A stretch of 64,000 bases of DNA from Actinopolyspora mzabensis (GTDB lineage: Bacteria > Actinomycetota > Actinomycetes > Mycobacteriales > Pseudonocardiaceae): positions 186,001-250,000 of the forward strand of contig NZ_FNFM01000003.1 in NCBI RefSeq assembly GCF_900101095.1, read 5' to 3'. A model generated the notes under the pieces. It was not told where the DNA came from. It searched no databases and worked only from the letters and a program-made list of their open reading frames with translations. A program made the translations under genes and the position numbers. Positions within the stretch are counted from its first letter, which is position 1; the number at the start of each line of letters is the position of its first letter. This document shows positions 61,297 to 64,000 of this stretch, one piece after another.

Positions 61297-62676
61297 ATGA
61301 CTACCTCCGACAGATCCGCGGACTCGCATGCAGCGGTGGATCGCATTCCACTTTCCTCGAACCTGAAGTTGTTGACCCTGTTCGACAAGGGAAGTTCGGA
61401 GGGAGCGTTCGGTCCTCGACATCTGGTGGTGCACGGATGGCGGGTACGTGGCCCCCTCGACCTCGATGCGCTGCGTGGCGCTCTGGGGGATGTGGTGACT
61501 CGTCACGAGATGCTGCGCACCGAGATCGTTCGTGATGAGGGAGAGATCCACCAGCGGATTCATTCGCCGGAAAGGCCGGAAGTGCGAGTTCACGACCTGG
61601 AACCGGATGTGAACCGCTCCAGGGAAGAGCAGGTGGACGATTTCGTCAACGAGGTGGAAGCCGGTTCGCTCGAGGTGAGCGTTCTGCCGCACCTGCGAGT
61701 CGAGGTCGGCAGATTCGACGAGAACGACGCAGTGCTCGTACTGGTCACGCACCACACCGCCAGCGACGGCTGGTCGTTGCACGTGATCGTCCGTGATCTC
61801 GCGGCGTATTACGCCCGGCGGTGCGAGGGCGAGACGGTCGAGCTGCCGTCCAGGGAACAGTACCGCGACTTCGTGTACTGGCAGCAGGAGATGCTGGCCG
61901 GCCCGGAGGCGGAGAGCGCACGTGAGTACTGGCGGGAAAAACTGGCCGGATCACGCATCCTCGACATCGATGCCGACAAACACGTAACCGACGAGATCGC
62001 CAGCGTCTATTCGGTGCGACGCTTCATAATGGATCAAGAACTGACCAAATCAATTCTTGATTTCTCCAGGATGATGCGGTGCTCGCCGTTCATGACGCTA
62101 CTGGCGACCTTGAAGCTTTATCTGCACCGCAAGACATCATTCGACGACCTCGTGGTGCCGGTAATAACCTCCGGGCGCACTGAATCGTCCTTCCATGAAT
62201 CCGTAGGGCCCTTTTTCAACATGGTCCCACTCCGCACGAGCATCGAGGGGTGTCGGAGCTTTTTCGACTTTATGTTGCGCGTTCGCGCGACGTGTCTGGA
62301 AGGGTATTCCCACGAGCTTCCCTTCAGCGAGGTGGTCGCCCAGGCACCGGAGATCATCAGCACGTACGAACGCCCCGACAACGCGGTGGTGGCGATCCAG
62401 GTGCTTCAGTTCCCCGCCATGACCGAATCCGAGGTTATAGGTGGCCTGGAGTACACAGAGGTTCGCAGAAGAACGAAATCGTACCCGGAGACCTCGGACA
62501 TCCCGAACGGGATACTGCTGGGTATGGACATACTTCCCGACGACGAGATCGCGGGAACGCTGAGATTTGACAGCAATCAGTTTCACGACGAAACCATTAT
62601 CGAAATGATCGATTCTTACAAGGATCTGCTCCGTTCGGTACTGATCGACCCCAACAGGCCCCTCGGGTCGCTGTGA
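61297..62676 (+). CDS. free-standing NRPS condensation enzyme
   Basis: 459 residues from ATG at 61297 with AGGAAAGGCGGGG before it. The active-site motif is THHTASDGWSLHV (HHxxxDG, residues 152-158). Other condensation-domain segments are VVTRHEMLRTEIV, YRDFVYWQQEML, REYWREKLAGS, GPFFNMVPLRT and LPFSEVVAQ. It has no adenylation or carrier domain. In enediyne clusters a comparable stand-alone condensation enzyme (SgcC5) transfers the carrier-bound aryl acid to a hydroxyl of the core, and this is the likely role. Its stop overlaps the halogenase start by 4 bp. Confidence 0.9.
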   Translation: MTTSDRSADSHAAVDRIPLSSNLKLLTLFDKGSSEGAFGPRHLVVHGWRVRGPLDLDALRGALGDVVTRHEMLRTEIVRDEGEIHQRIHSPERPEVRVHDLEPDVNRSREEQVDDFVNEVEAGSLEVSVLPHLRVEVGRFDENDAVLVLVTHHTASDGWSLHVIVRDLAAYYARRCEGETVELPSREQYRDFVYWQQEMLAGPEAESAREYWREKLAGSRILDIDADKHVTDEIASVYSVRRFIMDQELTKSILDFSRMMRCSPFMTLLATLKLYLHRKTSFDDLVVPVITSGRTESSFHESVGPFFNMVPLRTSIEGCRSFFDFMLRVRATCLEGYSHELPFSEVVAQAPEIISTYERPDNAVVAIQVLQFPAMTESEVIGGLEYTEVRRRTKSYPETSDIPNGILLGMDILPDDEIAGTLRFDSNQFHDETIIEMIDSYKDLLRSVLIDPNRPLGSL

Positions 62677-63923
62677 CGAGCGGAGGAAGAGGGATTGCGG
62701 TGAACGTGGCGAAGCCGTACTACGACGTCGTGACAGTGGGTGGCGGTCCAGCTGGATCGGCTACGGCTGCTTTGCTCGCGATGCGTGGGCACCGGGTGCT
62801 TCTGCTGGAACGTGAGAAATTCCCCCGGTATCACATCGGGGAGTCGTTGATCACCGGAGCTCTGCCCACGCTCGAAGAACTGGGTTTGTTGTCCCGCATG
62901 GATGCCATGGGGTTCACCAGAAAATACGGTGGCACACTGCTTTGGGGAAAGAACCAGGGCACATGGGGATTTCGCTTCGCCGAGTCCGCGTTGTACGACT
63001 ACGCTTACCAGGTCCACCGCGCGGACTTCGACGCTCTGCTGCTGGAACGCGCCCGTGAACTCGGTGTGTCGGTGGTGGAGGAGGCCACGGTCAAAGAACC
63101 CGTACTCGACGGGGAACGCGTCGTCGGTGTCGACTACGTCGACAGCGACGGACGGGACGTGACAGTGAACTGCCGGATGTTGCTCGACGCATCCGGGCAG
63201 CATCGCCTGATCGGACGACACTTCGATTTGGTCGAGTGGTACGACGATCTGCGCAACATCGCGATGTGGTCGTATTTTCAGGGTTGTAACCTGTACAGCG
63301 GGACAAGAGCAGGAGACATCGTATCGGAGAACCGCCCTTCGGGCTGGTTCTGGTTCATTCCGCTTGCTGACGGGACGTCCAGTGTCGGATACGTGACACC
63401 GATCGACGAGTACAAGTCCTCTGGACTGTCGCCGAAGAGCCTGTTCCTGCGTGAGTTGGAGAGTACGCAGGAGATCCGCAGTCTCACCGAATCGGCTCGT
63501 CGTGTCAGCGACTTTCGTGTAACTCGCGACTGGTCCTACACCTGTGACCGGTTCCACGGTCCTGGATGGGCGCTGGTCGGTGATGCGGCGGCATTCGTCG
63601 ATCCTCTGCTGTCGACGGGGGTCACGCTCGCGTTGCGCGGTGCCCGAGCACTCGCCGACGCCGTGCACGAGTCCGTAGCGGATCCCGGGGCCGAACAAGA
63701 AGCACTGGACCACTACGAGTCCAACTACAGGAAATTCCTGGAATCCATCCTGGAATTTGTCCGGTTCTTTTACGATCGTACCAAGCACAAGGAGGAATAC
63801 TGGGAAAAGGCTCAATCTACCATAGACCCCCAGAGACTTCGCCCGAGCGACATGGACTTCGCGACACTGTTGTCGGGATTGACCGGGATCAACGAAATAT
63901 TTCCCGATCGGCGTCCGATCTGA
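62673..63923 (+). CDS. FAD-dependent halogenase (carrier-tethered substrate type)
   Basis: 416 residues from GTG at 62673, overlapping the condensation gene. VTVGGGPAGSATAALLA is the FAD-binding motif (23-28), FPRYHIGESLITGALPTLEE follows, Lys84 in GFTRKYGG is placed like the chlorinating Lys of PrnA, and GWFWFIPLADG gives the halogenase WxWxIP signature (225-230). The C-terminal segments GWALVGDAAAFVDPLLSTGV, and the helical tail, resemble halogenases acting on carrier-bound tyrosine derivatives such as SgcC3. It would use FADH2 from a separate flavin reductase to chlorinate the aryl acid on the A-T protein. Confidence 0.9.
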   Translation: MTSGGRGIAVNVAKPYYDVVTVGGGPAGSATAALLAMRGHRVLLLEREKFPRYHIGESLITGALPTLEELGLLSRMDAMGFTRKYGGTLLWGKNQGTWGFRFAESALYDYAYQVHRADFDALLLERARELGVSVVEEATVKEPVLDGERVVGVDYVDSDGRDVTVNCRMLLDASGQHRLIGRHFDLVEWYDDLRNIAMWSYFQGCNLYSGTRAGDIVSENRPSGWFWFIPLADGTSSVGYVTPIDEYKSSGLSPKSLFLRELESTQEIRSLTESARRVSDFRVTRDWSYTCDRFHGPGWALVGDAAAFVDPLLSTGVTLALRGARALADAVHESVADPGAEQEALDHYESNYRKFLESILEFVRFFYDRTKHKEEYWEKAQSTIDPQRLRPSDMDFATLLSGLTGINEIFPDRRPI

Positions 63924-63962
63924 CCAAGCGTTCTCGTGCTTCGGCAAACGGAAAGGAAAATC

Positions 63963-64000
63963 ATGGCACAAGCGAATCGCAGCCTCGTTTATCGCGGTGT
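63963..64000 (+). CDS. start of a further gene (partial, 12 codons)
   Basis: ATG at 63963 stands behind GGAAAGGAAAATC. Only MAQANRSLVYRG is visible, too short to name. It is 39 bp after the halogenase, so belongs to the same operon and the cluster continues past the window. Confidence 0.55.
   Translation, partial: MAQANRSLVYRG

Noticed and set aside
1-64000. CRISPR arrays, rRNA or tRNA genes
   Set aside because: No array of regularly spaced short repeats and no rRNA- or tRNA-like segment was seen on reading; a covariance-model search was not possible.

Overview
The window is high-GC actinomycete chromosome. The signs are TetR/Rrf2/XRE regulators, GTG/TTG starts, a LppL-DUF5703-UppP-phosphatase neighbourhood like that of mycobacteria, a CmtR sensor, mycothiol-type (MDMPI) and F420-type (LLM) enzymes, and a geosmin-type terpene cyclase. 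A Pseudonocardiales/Actinopolyspora-like host fits, but no rRNA or other decisive marker is present, so the genus is open.

Layout. 1-8.9 kb is ordinary genome: a CPBP protease, TetR regulators, FadE25, DUF3626, SRPBCC, a decayed IS607-type element, GNAT and a hydrolase. 8,991-12,438 is a Tn3-family transposon with 38-bp terminal inverted repeats (33/38 matching) and a 5-bp target duplication (GCCAC). It carries a TrkH/TrkA potassium-uptake pair and broken transposase pieces. 12.9-20.7 kb is a lipoate-ligase-like gene, several SDR enzymes and regulators, and a graveyard of Tn3 transposase, resolvase and integrase fragments. 20.6-26.9 kb is a conserved block: LppL, DUF5703, UppP, histidine phosphatase, DUF6314, a methionine-aminopeptidase-like protein without its metal ligands, and an MFS transporter. 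27-37.6 kb holds an SDR, a CmtR/cation-transporter pair, an F420-type enzyme, a macrolide-type glycosyltransferase, feoA with a split feoB, and a GT39-like membrane protein.

38.0-44.3 kb (minus strand) is the most striking locus: two family 2B encapsulin-type shell genes (HK97-like shell fused to a cyclic-nucleotide-binding-like domain) bracket a two-domain geosmin-synthase-like terpene cyclase, with a polyprenyl diphosphate synthase behind. The expected product is a protein nanocompartment for sesquiterpene synthesis. The two shell genes share 1,227 bp that appear identical and differ only in their N-terminal arms and last residues, and the second domain of the cyclase has lost its metal-binding motifs. 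An XRE-DUF4239-propeller operon is divergent from it.

45-53 kb holds membrane proteins, an MFS transporter, a secreted NPP1-like protein and a TauE/SafE permease. From about 53.4 kb to the right edge is what looks like one flank of a biosynthetic cluster: two MDMPI-fold proteins, DUF1702 (known from enediyne clusters), an FAD monooxygenase, an adenylation-carrier didomain, MbtH, a 4-hydroxymandelate synthase-like enzyme, a free-standing condensation enzyme and a flavin halogenase. Together these could make, load, chlorinate and transfer a 4-hydroxymandelate-derived aryl acid onto a core made outside the window.
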